This document shows, piece by piece, positions 26,179-37,000 of a DNA stretch of 64,000 nt. This stretch comes from Aldehydirespirator sp965117015 (GTDB lineage: Bacteria > Actinomycetota > Acidimicrobiia > Acidimicrobiales > Aldehydirespiratoraceae): NCBI GenBank assembly GCA_965117015.1, contig OZ220747.1, positions 2,790,001-2,854,000 of the forward strand, read 5' to 3'. Numbering within the stretch: the first letter of the stretch is position 1; each line of letters starts with the position of its first letter. The notes under the pieces are model-generated. The model saw only the letters and a program-made list of their open reading frames with translations, had not been told where the DNA came from and searched no databases. The position numbers were made by a program, and so were the translations under genes.

Positions 26179-27390
26179 TCAATCGTTGCCGGCCAGCTCC
26201 GCAGCTACCCGGTCGGCGTCGTCCTGGTCGAATATGAAATGGGCCTCGGTCACGCTGTCGACGATGCCGGCGATGCGGCGGAAGGGAACCGAGGTGTCCA
26301 TGCGAAGGCCGGGCAGCCTCCGTAGGGCCTCCTGGAGCAGGATCTTGGTCTCCAGCCGGGCCAACTCCGAACCGAGGCAGTAGTGGGTGGCCCAGCCGAG
26401 TGCCAGGTGGCGGTTGGGCCAGCGTTCAGGATCGAAGGTCGACGGGTCGGACTGCACCTGTCCGCCGTTCACGGCCTCGTCCCGGTTGGCGGCTGCGAAC
26501 CACACCGCCAGCACGCTGCCTGCCAGCACTTCGAGGTCTCCGAAACGGGTGTCCTTGCGTACGTACAGCGGCTTCATGGGGAACGGCGTGCCGAAGCGCA
26601 GGATCTCCTCTGTGGCGCGGCGCAACGCCTCGTCGTCGTCGACGTGGTCGCGGGCCCAATCGAGCCTGTGGAACTCGGCCAGGTAGCAGAAGGCGTTGGC
26701 GAGGCTGGCTCCGGTGGTGTCGGTGCCGGCCGCGGTGAAGCCGAAGAGGTACCCGAGCAACTCGCGGTCGTTGATGGTCCCGTCCTTCCAGGCGGCCACG
26801 AGGATGTCGAGCAGTTCGTCGGAAGGGTCCGCGAGCCGCTTGGCCACCGTCTGCCAGAAATACGCCTGCACCTCCCACTGGGGAGGCATGTCGTCCCAGG
26901 GGGAGGTGTTGAAGATGTCGAGTTGAGTCCGCATCCAGTCCTCGCGCTCGATGTCCATCCCCAGAAGGCGGCAGATCACCCGCATCGACAGGCGCGACGA
27001 CATCTCGGTGGCTACGTTGACGGTGCCCGTTCCCTTGGACACCACCTCGTTGACGGTGTCGACGGTCAGCTGGCGGATGACCGGCTCCATGGTCCGCACG
27101 GCGTTGTTCCTGAACCACGGCTCCACTACGCCCCTCAGGACGTCGTGGCGTCCGGTGTACCCGTCGAGGGTGAAGGGCTCGACCATCCACATGAACTCCA
27201 TGGCCATGTGGATCGGGGCGCCCTCGCCCAGGTAGGGCTCCTGGTCCCGCGAGAAGGCCTCGTCCTTGTTCTGCAGCACCCGCATCACGTCCGCGTGGCT
27301 CATCACGTGGTACATGCCCGTCTCATCCTGGAACGGAGCGGTTGTGGGATCGCGGAACTTATCGTCCCTGGGGAAGTCCGACGGCTTCAT
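26179..27390 (-). CDS. Cytochrome P450
   Basis: 403 residues, soluble bacterial class. The I-helix oxygen-binding motif is AGTDTT (221-226), the K-helix ExxR is E262-R265, ANRD is at 301-304, and the heme-ligand Cys is 338 in LGWATHYCLG. The heme loop begins with Leu where most P450s have Phe. It needs ferredoxin and reductase partners; the [3Fe-4S]-type ferredoxin at 12.1 kb is the only candidate in the window. It lies 90 bases downstream of the importer 2 ATPase, so uptake and oxidation are probably coupled. The substrate is unknown. Confidence 0.92.
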   Translation of the reverse strand: MKPSDFPRDDKFRDPTTAPFQDETGMYHVMSHADVMRVLQNKDEAFSRDQEPYLGEGAPIHMAMEFMWMVEPFTLDGYTGRHDVLRGVVEPWFRNNAVRTMEPVIRQLTVDTVNEVVSKGTGTVNVATEMSSRLSMRVICRLLGMDIEREDWMRTQLDIFNTSPWDDMPPQWEVQAYFWQTVAKRLADPSDELLDILVAAWKDGTINDRELLGYLFGFTAAGTDTTGASLANAFCYLAEFHRLDWARDHVDDDEALRRATEEILRFGTPFPMKPLYVRKDTRFGDLEVLAGSVLAVWFAAANRDEAVNGGQVQSDPSTFDPERWPNRHLALGWATHYCLGSELARLETKILLQEALRRLPGLRMDTSVPFRRIAGIVDSVTEAHFIFDQDDADRVAAELAGND

Positions 27391-27480
27391 GGCTCTCCCT
27401 TCAGCTGGAGGCTCGACGCCGCGCGCCGGTCCCGCGAGTCAGCGGGTCTCGATAGTAGGCGGACCGCGCCCGACGGTTCC

Positions 27481-29061
<1,581 letters not shown>

Positions 29062-29085
29062 GGCCTGTTCAGCTCCTCGCCGGGC

Positions 29086-31329
29086 TCAGCCGACGCCGGT
29101 CGACAGCGAGCCGTCGATGAAGCCCGCCACCGCGTCGTCGAGAGCCGAGCGGGCAGCCGCCGGCAGGTCGTAGGCGTCGTTGTACTCGATCACGAGTCCG
29201 CCGTTGGCGAAGTCGATGGTGTAGGCGCTGCCGCCCATCGAACCCCGCTGGATGTCGCGCACCAGGTCGTCGAGCACCACGTCCCACTTGTAGACCTGGT
29301 TGGCCACCACCACTTCGGGGCCGACCGAGGTCTGGTTGGACTGGGTGCCGAACCACGGGATGTTGTTCTCGCGGGCTACGCCGATGGCGCCCACCGTCAT
29401 CTGGGCGGTGCCGGTCAGCACGGCGTGGCCGTTGTCGATGAACGACTGGGCCGCCTCGGCCGCCAGCTGCACGTCGGCGAAGGAGTCGGTGTACACCGAG
29501 TTGGCGGTGCCGCCACCGGCGGCCACACCGGCCGCGAAGCCGTCCACGAACAGCTTGGCGTCGCCGACCTCGATCGGTCCCACGATCCCCACCGGGGAAC
29601 CGCCCGCGATCACCGCCGCGGCCAGCCCCATGGCGTAGCCGCCCTGGTCGGACCGGGTGGTGTAGGCCGAGATGTTGGGCTGACCGAAGGTCTCCACCGA
29701 GGTGCCCCAAGCGAAGGCAGTGTCCGGGAAGTTGGGCGCGATCTCCTCGAGCAGGCCGCCGTACTGGGAGCCGTGGGCGATCACCAGGTCGTAGCCGTCC
29801 TCCGCGTAGTTGCGCAGGGCCACACCGGCGTCCTCCACGATGAAGGTGCCCGGCGTGATGGCGACCTCGCTCAGCAGCCCGGCGTCCTCCATGCGGTGCA
29901 GGGCGTCGACGATGGACTGGCTGAAGGCCAGGTCGTTCTCGGCGCTCGGTGTCACCACTGCGGCCCGCAGCGGCTCCGCGTCGAGGACCTCCTCGCCGGC
30001 TGCTCCGCCGGCGGTGAAGTTGGCCACGGCCGCGTCGCCGGCCGCCCGCACCTCGGCGGGCAGGTCGTAGGCGTCGTTGTACTCGATCACGAGTCCGCCG
30101 TTGGCGAAGTCGATGGTGTAGGCGCTGCCGCCCATCGAACCTCCCTGGATGTCGCGCACCAGGTCGTCGAGGACCACGTCCCACTTGTAGACCTGGTTGG
30201 CCACCACGATCTCGGGCGCCACGCTGGTCTGGTTGGACTGGGTGCCGAACCACGGGATGTTGTTCTCGCGGGCTACGCCGATGGCGCCCACCGTCATCTG
30301 GGCGGTGCCGGTCAGCACGGCGTGGCCGTTGTCGATGAACGACTGGGCCGCCTCGGCCGCCAGCTGCACGTCGGCGAAGGAGTCGGTGTACACCGAGTTG
30401 GCGGTGCCGCCACCGGCCGCAACGCCGGCCGCGAAGCCGTCCACGAACAGCTTGGCGTCGCCGACCTCGATCGGTCCCACGATCCCCACCGGGGAACCGC
30501 CGGCCAGCCTGGCCGCCATGAGGCCCATGGCGTAGCCGCCCTGGTCCGACCGGGTGGTGTAGGCCGAGATGTTGGGCTGACCGAAGGTCTCCACCGAGGT
30601 ACCCCACGCGAAGGCGGTGCTGGGGAAGTCGGGGGCGATCTCCTCGAGCAGGCCGCCGTACTGGGAGCCGTGGGCGATCACCAGGTCGTAGCCGGACTCG
30701 GCGTAGTTGCGCAGGGCCACACCGGCGTCCTCCACGATGAAGGTGCCCGGCGTGATGGCGACCTCGCTCAGCAGCCCGGCGTCCTCCATGCGGTGCAGGG
30801 CGTCGACGATGGACTGGCTGAAGGCCAGGTCGTTCTCGGCGCTGGGCGTCACCACCGCGGCCCGCAGCGGCTCCGGCCCAGTGTCCTCGGGTTCGGCCGC
30901 GGCTGCCGCGGCGGCGGCTGCAGCCGCCTCTGCCTCGGCGGCTGCCTCGGCGGCTTCGGCGGCCTCTGCCTCGGCGGCGGCCGCTTCGGCCTCCGCCTCG
31001 GCCAGCGCGGCCTCGAGTTCGGCGACGACCTCGGGGTCTACCGTTCCCTCGGCTTCGGCCATGGCCGCGTCGAGGGCAGCCTGGGCCTCGGCGGCGGCTG
31101 TCGCAGCCTCCTCAGCTCGGGAGGCGGCGGCGTCGGCCTCGGCCTGGGCGGCGTCGGCCTCGGCCTGGGCGGCAGCCGCTTCGGCCTCAGCGGCCGCGGC
31201 GGCGGCTTCGGCTTCGGCCTGGGCGGCGTCGGCGTCGCCGTCGGCGGCCTCCTCATCGTCGCCGCATGAGGCTGCGATCAGCCCGAATACGGTGAACACG
31301 ACCACCAGTGTTCGCAATCGTTTTGTCAT
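29086..31329 (-). CDS. Substrate-binding lipoprotein with two tandem BMP domains and Ala-rich stalk (importer 2)
   Basis: 747 residues, about twice the usual BMP protein. The signal peptide ends in a lipobox (AASC, Cys22). Residues about 30-146 form an Ala/Glu-rich, heptad-like stalk. Two BMP/PnrA-type domains follow, beginning EPLRAAVVTPSAEN at about 152 and again at about 451, exactly 299 residues apart. They differ at only a small number of positions, so the duplication is recent. ATG at 31329 follows AGGAGGG. The DNA repeats are listed separately. Each transporter could present two binding sites on one tether. Confidence 0.9.
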   Translation of the reverse strand: MTKRLRTLVVVFTVFGLIAASCGDDEEAADGDADAAQAEAEAAAAAAEAEAAAAQAEADAAQAEADAAASRAEEAATAAAEAQAALDAAMAEAEGTVDPEVVAELEAALAEAEAEAAAAEAEAAEAAEAAAEAEAAAAAAAAAAAEPEDTGPEPLRAAVVTPSAENDLAFSQSIVDALHRMEDAGLLSEVAITPGTFIVEDAGVALRNYAESGYDLVIAHGSQYGGLLEEIAPDFPSTAFAWGTSVETFGQPNISAYTTRSDQGGYAMGLMAARLAGGSPVGIVGPIEVGDAKLFVDGFAAGVAAGGGTANSVYTDSFADVQLAAEAAQSFIDNGHAVLTGTAQMTVGAIGVARENNIPWFGTQSNQTSVAPEIVVANQVYKWDVVLDDLVRDIQGGSMGGSAYTIDFANGGLVIEYNDAYDLPAEVRAAGDAAVANFTAGGAAGEEVLDAEPLRAAVVTPSAENDLAFSQSIVDALHRMEDAGLLSEVAITPGTFIVEDAGVALRNYAEDGYDLVIAHGSQYGGLLEEIAPNFPDTAFAWGTSVETFGQPNISAYTTRSDQGGYAMGLAAAVIAGGSPVGIVGPIEVGDAKLFVDGFAAGVAAGGGTANSVYTDSFADVQLAAEAAQSFIDNGHAVLTGTAQMTVGAIGVARENNIPWFGTQSNQTSVGPEVVVANQVYKWDVVLDDLVRDIQRGSMGGSAYTIDFANGGLVIEYNDAYDLPAAARSALDDAVAGFIDGSLSTGVG
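29160..29976 (-). repeat. Direct repeat copy encoding the second BMP domain
   Basis: About 817 bases nearly identical to 30057-30873, offset exactly 897 bases (299 codons). Differences are few and mostly keep the reading frame and amino acids. Confidence 0.9.
30057..30873 (-). repeat. Direct repeat copy encoding the first BMP domain
   Basis: Partner of the repeat at 29160-29976. Such a pair is a substrate for recombination that would delete or multiply one domain, and could be collapsed by short-read assembly. Confidence 0.9.
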
Positions 31330-31423
31330 GGCTTTTTTCCCTCCTGGGTATGGTCCCGAATGATCGGGCATCTTTCATTGTGTGGCGGTAGGTCTGGGCG
31401 ATTCTTGGGTACTGGGGCGACCA

Positions 31424-32359
31424 TCAGTGGCCCCTCACGAACGGCAGGGTGAGCGCCGCCGGCTGGGCGGCGGTGCGGCGCGCTATCACCACCAGCGCGA
31501 CGATGGTGAGCAGCGCGGGCGCCATGGTCGTGAAGCTCGAGGCGGCTCCTGTGACCAGGCCTGCGGTCTTCCACTGGTTGACGGTGGAGGTGACCAGCCC
31601 GTAAAGGAGGGAGCCCGCCACCACGCCGGTGGGTCGCCATGCCCCGAAGTACACGAGGGCGATGGCGATGAAGCCGATCTGGTTGGTGAGGTTGTGCTGG
31701 AAGATCCCGATCTCGATGGCCAGCGCGGCCCCGGCCAGTCCGGCCAGCCCGTTGCCGATGAGGATGCAGGTGGCGCGGGTCCAAGCCACGGAGACGCCGA
31801 GGCTGTCGGCGGCCTCCGGCGTCTCGCCCACCGCTCGGACGTTGAGCCCGAAGGTGGTGCGGTTCACCAGCAGGGTCAGCCCCGGCACCAGCAGCATCGA
31901 CACGTAGACGAGGAGGTTGTGGTTGAAGAACATGTCGCCGATCTTCGGGATGTCCGACAGCAGCGGGATGGCCAGCTTGTCGAAGCTCGAGATGGGACGG
32001 GGCGTGCCCACCCACTCCTCGAACAGCAGCGCGCTCATGCCCAGCCCGAAGAGGAATATCCCGATCCCGCTGATGCCCTGCTCGGCCCGGAACACGACGG
32101 TGACCGTGGCGTACACCACCCCCAGCACCAGGCCCACCCCGATCCCGACCAGCAGCCCCACGGCGATGCTGTCGGTCTGGAGCACGGCCCAGTAGGAGAA
32201 GAACGCGCCCAGCAGCATCACCCCGTCCACGCCGAGGTTCAGCACGCCGCTGCGCTGGCCCAGGGTCTCTCCCAGGGCGGCCAGCAGGTACGGGGTGGCC
32301 AGCCGCACGCCCGAGGCGAAGGTGGCCACCGTGAAGGTGACGGTGATGAAGTCGGTCAC
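31424..32359 (-). CDS. BMP-family ABC transporter permease (importer 2, YufQ/NupQ-like)
   Basis: 311 residues, mostly membrane helices. LATPYLLAALGETLGQRSGVLNLGVDG is the family signature, and the coupling loop is FGLNVRAVGETPEAADSLGV. It is the intact counterpart of the frameshifted permease at 16062. GTG at 32359 overlaps the upstream permease stop (GTGA). A 94-base gap with a small hairpin (cccga-tcat-tcggg) separates it from the BMP gene. Confidence 0.92.
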   Translation of the reverse strand: MTDFITVTFTVATFASGVRLATPYLLAALGETLGQRSGVLNLGVDGVMLLGAFFSYWAVLQTDSIAVGLLVGIGVGLVLGVVYATVTVVFRAEQGISGIGIFLFGLGMSALLFEEWVGTPRPISSFDKLAIPLLSDIPKIGDMFFNHNLLVYVSMLLVPGLTLLVNRTTFGLNVRAVGETPEAADSLGVSVAWTRATCILIGNGLAGLAGAALAIEIGIFQHNLTNQIGFIAIALVYFGAWRPTGVVAGSLLYGLVTSTVNQWKTAGLVTGAASSFTTMAPALLTIVALVVIARRTAAQPAALTLPFVRGH

Positions 32360-33594
32360 GGCTCGCTCTCCGGGGTGCGGACCGGGTCGTCGCCGCCGTC
32401 GGGCGCGGATGCTTCTGCGGGTTCCGACGGTCCGGCTTCATCGACGACCGGTGCCTGGTGGGCGCCCGCATCCTCGTGCTCGGCCGCCTCGCCGGCTATC
32501 GACATGTAGCGCGACAGCCGCTCGCGCAGCGTGTTGCTGCTGACCACGAACACCACGATCAGGCCGTTGAGCCCGATCACGAGGTCCACCGGGATCTGGA
32601 TGACCCGCTGCATCGCGTTGGCCCCGACCAGCAGGCCGCCGAACAGGAACGACGACGGGATCGTGAACAGCGGGTGCAGGCCGCCGAACAGCGCAGCCAC
32701 GATGCCGTTGAAGCCGGCCGAGCCGGTGAAGCCGGTGGCGAAGCCCTCGGTCTGCAGGCGGTGAGTCTCGCTCCCGAACACCAGGCAGGCTCCGGCCATG
32801 CCGCCCAGTGCGCCGCTGATGGTGAGCGCGAGCATGGTCATGCGCTTCACCGGCATCCCCGCGTAGCGGGCCGCGGGGGCGCTGGCGCCCACCGCCCGTA
32901 CCCGGTAGCCGGTGGTGGTGCGCCACAGGAAGAACCAGGCGACGGCGGCCGCGATCAGAGCCACCACCACGCCCAGGTGGAAGCGGGTGCCCTCGATCAG
33001 GATCGGCAGGTCGGCGTTCTCCGACAGGCGCTTGGTCTGGGGGATCCGGGTGCCCAGCTCGATCTGCTTGGGGTCCATCAGCGGGGCCCGCAGCAGGTAG
33101 TTGAACAACTGCACGGCCACGAGGTTGAGCATGATGGTGGACAGGATCTCGTTCACGCCCAGGTACGCCTTGAGGGCTCCGGGAATGCCGCCCCAGATGG
33201 CCCCGCCCACCAGTCCCATCAAGAGCACCAGCGGGATCAGGACTATCGCCGGCAGGTCGGGCACGGCCAGAGCGGTCATCGTGGACAGCAGCCCGCCCGC
33301 GATGATCTGGCCCTCCCCGCCGATGTTGATCACCTTGGCCCGGAAGGCGACGCAGATGCCGGTGCCCACGAACAGCAGGGGCATCGCCTTGGCCGCAGAT
33401 TCGGCCAGTTCCTCGGTGCCTCCGAACGCACCCTTGAGCAACTCCCTGTAGCCCTCCAGCGGGTTGGCGCCCAGGCCGAGGATCATGGCCGCGCCGATGA
33501 GCAGGGCGAGGATCACGGCCGAGCCGCCGACGCTGATCCCGCCTAAGCGAGCCAGGGTGGCGCGGCGCGATCCCGCCCGGCGGCCAGCAAGCAT
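32356..33594 (-). CDS. BMP-family ABC transporter permease (importer 2, YufP/NupP-like)
   Basis: 412 residues. Hydrophobic helices are interrupted by AFRAKVINIGGEGQI, VNEILSTIMLNLV and the coupling loop GYRVRAVGASAPAARYAG. A C-terminal cytoplasmic tail of about 55 residues is rich in Glu, Asp, Ala and Pro and is not part of the core family. It is first gene of the importer 2 operon; ATG at 33594 lies six bases after an AAACAT -10-like box. Confidence 0.92.
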   Translation of the reverse strand: MLAGRRAGSRRATLARLGGISVGGSAVILALLIGAAMILGLGANPLEGYRELLKGAFGGTEELAESAAKAMPLLFVGTGICVAFRAKVINIGGEGQIIAGGLLSTMTALAVPDLPAIVLIPLVLLMGLVGGAIWGGIPGALKAYLGVNEILSTIMLNLVAVQLFNYLLRAPLMDPKQIELGTRIPQTKRLSENADLPILIEGTRFHLGVVVALIAAAVAWFFLWRTTTGYRVRAVGASAPAARYAGMPVKRMTMLALTISGALGGMAGACLVFGSETHRLQTEGFATGFTGSAGFNGIVAALFGGLHPLFTIPSSFLFGGLLVGANAMQRVIQIPVDLVIGLNGLIVVFVVSSNTLRERLSRYMSIAGEAAEHEDAGAHQAPVVDEAGPSEPAEASAPDGGDDPVRTPESEP

Positions 33595-33600
33595 TCGACC

Positions 33601-33640
33601 ATGTTTGACCAGCGCTGACCCGGTGTCAATCGCACCGGGT
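33601..33640 (-). promoter_or_regulatory. Promoter with overlapping inverted repeat upstream of importer 2 operon
   Basis: On the minus strand TTGACA (33624-33629), 17-base spacer and AAACAT (33601-33606), six bases before the ATG. An 8-bp perfect inverted repeat, acccggtg (33618-33625) and caccgggt (33633-33640), surrounds the -35. An unusually AT-rich stretch lies just upstream (33641-33667). The layout suits a repressor site; the XRE-cupin protein is one candidate. Confidence 0.5.
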
Positions 33641-33679
33641 TCTTTATTGATAGTTCTTATATTTTACGGTGGCCGGCGC

Positions 33680-33994
33680 TCATTCGGAGTCGGCGGAGCC
33701 CTCCAGCAGGTCCCCTGCGGTGGCCAGCACCTCGGCCAGCTTGGCGGTGTTGTCGTAGACGGCTCGAAGGTAGTACTCGCTGACGGCCTCGTGGCCGGGG
33801 AACGGGGGCCGTCCCAGGGACCTGACCACCGCGGACGGATCAGTCGAGACCGTCACCTCCTCCACGGAGGGAAGCTTGTTCGGCGAGCCCCAGAAGTCGC
33901 CGGATGTCTTGGCCGACCCCGGGGCGGTGCCCTTGCCCCTGCCCCGCCGGGATCGCCTGCGGGCTGCGTCGGCACCGTTGGAGGCGGCGTTCAC
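33680..33994 (-). CDS. Small protein of unknown function
   Basis: 104 residues. The N-terminal third is basic and low in complexity (RRRSRRGRGKG). The C-terminal part (KLPSVEEVTVSTDPSAVVRSLGRPPFPGHEAVSEYYLRAVYDNTAKLAEVLATAGDLL split across a loop and helices) looks like a folded, mostly helical domain. It starts with GTG at 33994, 37 bases after the SNF2 helicase, and is probably co-transcribed with it. Not recognised. Confidence 0.65.
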   Translation of the reverse strand: MNAASNGADAARRRSRRGRGKGTAPGSAKTSGDFWGSPNKLPSVEEVTVSTDPSAVVRSLGRPPFPGHEAVSEYYLRAVYDNTAKLAEVLATAGDLLEGSADSE

Positions 33995-34031
33995 GAGCCG
34001 CCTCCCGCAGCGTGCGATCCGTTGGGCGGAG

Positions 34032-37000
34032 TCACGAGCCCTCCTCCGGTGCGTGCGATCCGTTGTCGCCGTTGTCGTCGATGAGCATCAGGTCGGGGTC
34101 GATGCCCAAAGCGGCCCGCAACTGGTCGCTGTTGAGGTCGCCCACCGAGGAGGACTTGGGCAGCACCATGTCGGCGATGCGGCGCTTGCCCGCTACGACC
34201 TCCTCGACCCGCTCGTCCACGGTCCCGGGGCACACCAGCCGGTGGCACACCACCGTGTTGCGCTGGCCGATGCGCCAGGCCCGGTCGCGGGCCTGGTCCT
34301 CCACTGCCGGGTTCCACCAGCGGTCATAGAGCACGACATGGTTGGCCGCGGTCAGGTTCAGGCCGGTGCCGCCGGCCTTCAGTGACAGAACCAGGGCCCC
34401 GGGTCCCCGACCCTTCTGGAACGACTGCACCAGCCGGTCGCGGGCGCCGCGGGCCAGGCCGCCGTGATAGCAGCTGATGTCCAGCCCGGTCTGCTCGCTG
34501 AGATGGGCGGCCAGCCGCTCGCCCCAGGTGGCGAAGTGGGTGAAGATCAGCATCCGCTCCCCGGCTGCGAACACCTGGCCCATGATCTGTTCCAGCCGGG
34601 CCAGCTTGCCCGAACGCCCGTCCAGATCGCCGCCGTCATCTTCGTAGTTGACGGGGTGGTTGCAGATCTGCTTGAGGGCGGTGATGGCGGCCAGGACCGC
34701 ACCCTTGCGCTCCGGTCCGCCCTCCTCCGTCTCGGTGCGGGCCACCAGCTCATCCAGAACCGCCTGGTAGAGCCCGACCTGCTCGGCGGTCATCGTGCAG
34801 TGATCCAGCTCGTCGATGCGGTCGGGAAGCTCGGCCGCGATGGCCGGCTCGGCCTTGGTCCGGCGGAACACGAGGATGCCGTTCAGCGCGGCCAGCGCGC
34901 CCTCGCCGGCCGCGGCCGCCTTGGGCGCCGCGGCCGCCACCGGCGTGGTGAGGGCCTGCGATCCGTTGGACGACTCCGATCCATTGGATCCCGCCGCGCC
35001 GTCGGGGTTCGTCTCAGGGTTATTGGAGACCTTCGACATCTCGGCGATGAACCGGTTGCGGGCACCGAGCAGTCCCGGATTGCAGAAGTCCATGATGGCC
35101 CACAGGTCGCCCAAGCCGTTCTCGATCGGGGTGCCGGTCAGCGTGACCCGGCAGCGGGCCTCGAGCCGGCGCAGCTGCTGGGCGGTCTCACTGGCCGGGT
35201 TCTTGATGGCCTGGGCCTCATCGAGGACCACCGTCGACCACTCGACCTTCTCGAGAACATCCAGGTCGCGCATGGCCGTGCCGTAGGTGGACACCACCAG
35301 GTCGGCGCCCTGGACCATTGCGGGTACCCGGTCGGCGGGCGTGCGGTTGGGGCCGTGATGGACGACGACGCGCAGGCCCGGCACGAACCGGCGGGCCTCG
35401 CTGGCCCAGTTGCCCACCACTGCGGGCGGTGCGGCCACCAACGACGGGCCCTTGCTGCGGGTGAGGTAGATGTGGGCCAGCATCGTGGGGGTCTTGCCCA
35501 GGCCCATGTCGAGGGCCAGGCATCCGCCCAGGCCGGCCTGCTCCAGGAAGCCGAGCCAGATCAGGGCGTCGGCCTGGTAGGTGCGCAGCGTCCCGTTGAA
35601 GCCGTCCGGCTTGGTGGGGAGTTCAGCGGGTATGTGGCGAGCACTCCGGATCAGTTCCGCGGCCCAGCCCTCCCCCGCGATCATCGTGCCCCCGGCCAGG
35701 GGCGAGCCCTCCAGGCCGAGGGCGTGGCGCAGCATGTCGGCGCCGGTCAACCGGGTCATGTCGGCCCGTTCGGCCAGCGCGGCCGCGGCTTCGTTCAGGT
35801 CGACGCGGTCGAGTTCCACCCACCGCCCCCGGCTCTTCACCAGAGGTCGAGCCTGGGTGGCCAGCTCGCGGATCTCGGCTGCGGTCAGCTCAATGTCGTC
35901 GAAGGCGACCGACCAGCGGACATCGGCGAGCTGCCGGGCCCCCACGACGGTCTCCTGGGCCTCCACCGACGTGAGTCGAAGGGACGGCGTGGGGCGGCGC
36001 CGCGACAGAGCCGGGACCCGCACGTCGTATCCGACGGCCTGAAGAATCTGCCCGGTCTCGGTCATCAGTTGCCAGGCCTCGTCGGCGTTGAGGATCACCT
36101 CTCCCCGGCGGCGGCCCCCGAGCCGCACAAGTTCGGGGAAGAGCCGTTCCAGGCGGGCCATCTGGTGTTTCACCGCCTGGCGCCTGGCCCGCGACGCGAT
36201 CACCAGGGCCCGCTCAACCGGTTGGAGCTCGCCTGCGCTCGACTCGGACAGCACCGACAGGTGCCAGGCGCCGATGTCGTCGGGAGGATCGAGCTGCACG
36301 ATCAGGCGCAGACGGCGGTCGTAGGACTCCGTTGCCGGCCGGGCCCACTGGTCCAGCCGGCGGGTCAGGTCCGCGACGTGGCGGCTCGGCACGTCGAAGG
36401 GAGTGCCGTCGAGTCTGGCCAGGGCCGTCTCGGCCACATCGGCCTTGGTGCGCGGCACCGGCGGCGGCGCGGGGGCTTCGAGCCGTTCGGCTGCTTCGGT
36501 GGCGATGGCGTCGACGATGTCGGCCAGCGCGGCCTGCGTGAACGCGGTCGCGTCCCGCTGGTTCTCGAACGCGGCCGCGGCTCCGGGCAGCGACTCCGCC
36601 AGGGCGGCGATCACGTCGGTCTCAACCAGCGCGGGGGCCCAGCGCACCACGTAGGTGGCGCTGTCGGCGCGCGCCGCGGCCGCACCGTTGGAGCCGTCGC
36701 CCTCGGCCTCGTCCATGCGGTAGCGGCGGCGAACCTTCTTGAGCTGGGGAACCATGCGTCCCTGCGCGGCGAGCCGCACCGCCAGCGCGGCCACCAGGCC
36801 GAGCCAGGAGACGCTGGCTCCGATGCCGTCCTCCTCGACCGCCTCACCCAGGGCGACCAGCCAGCCGAGGCAGCTCGCGATCGGTGCCGACACCGCGTCG
36901 GCCCGGGCCCCGCCCGGGACCTTCACCGGGCGGTGCTGGCTCCAGTCGACTGCGCCCGCACCGCTGTGGCGCAGCCGCCGCAGCACGTCAGGAGCGCTGT

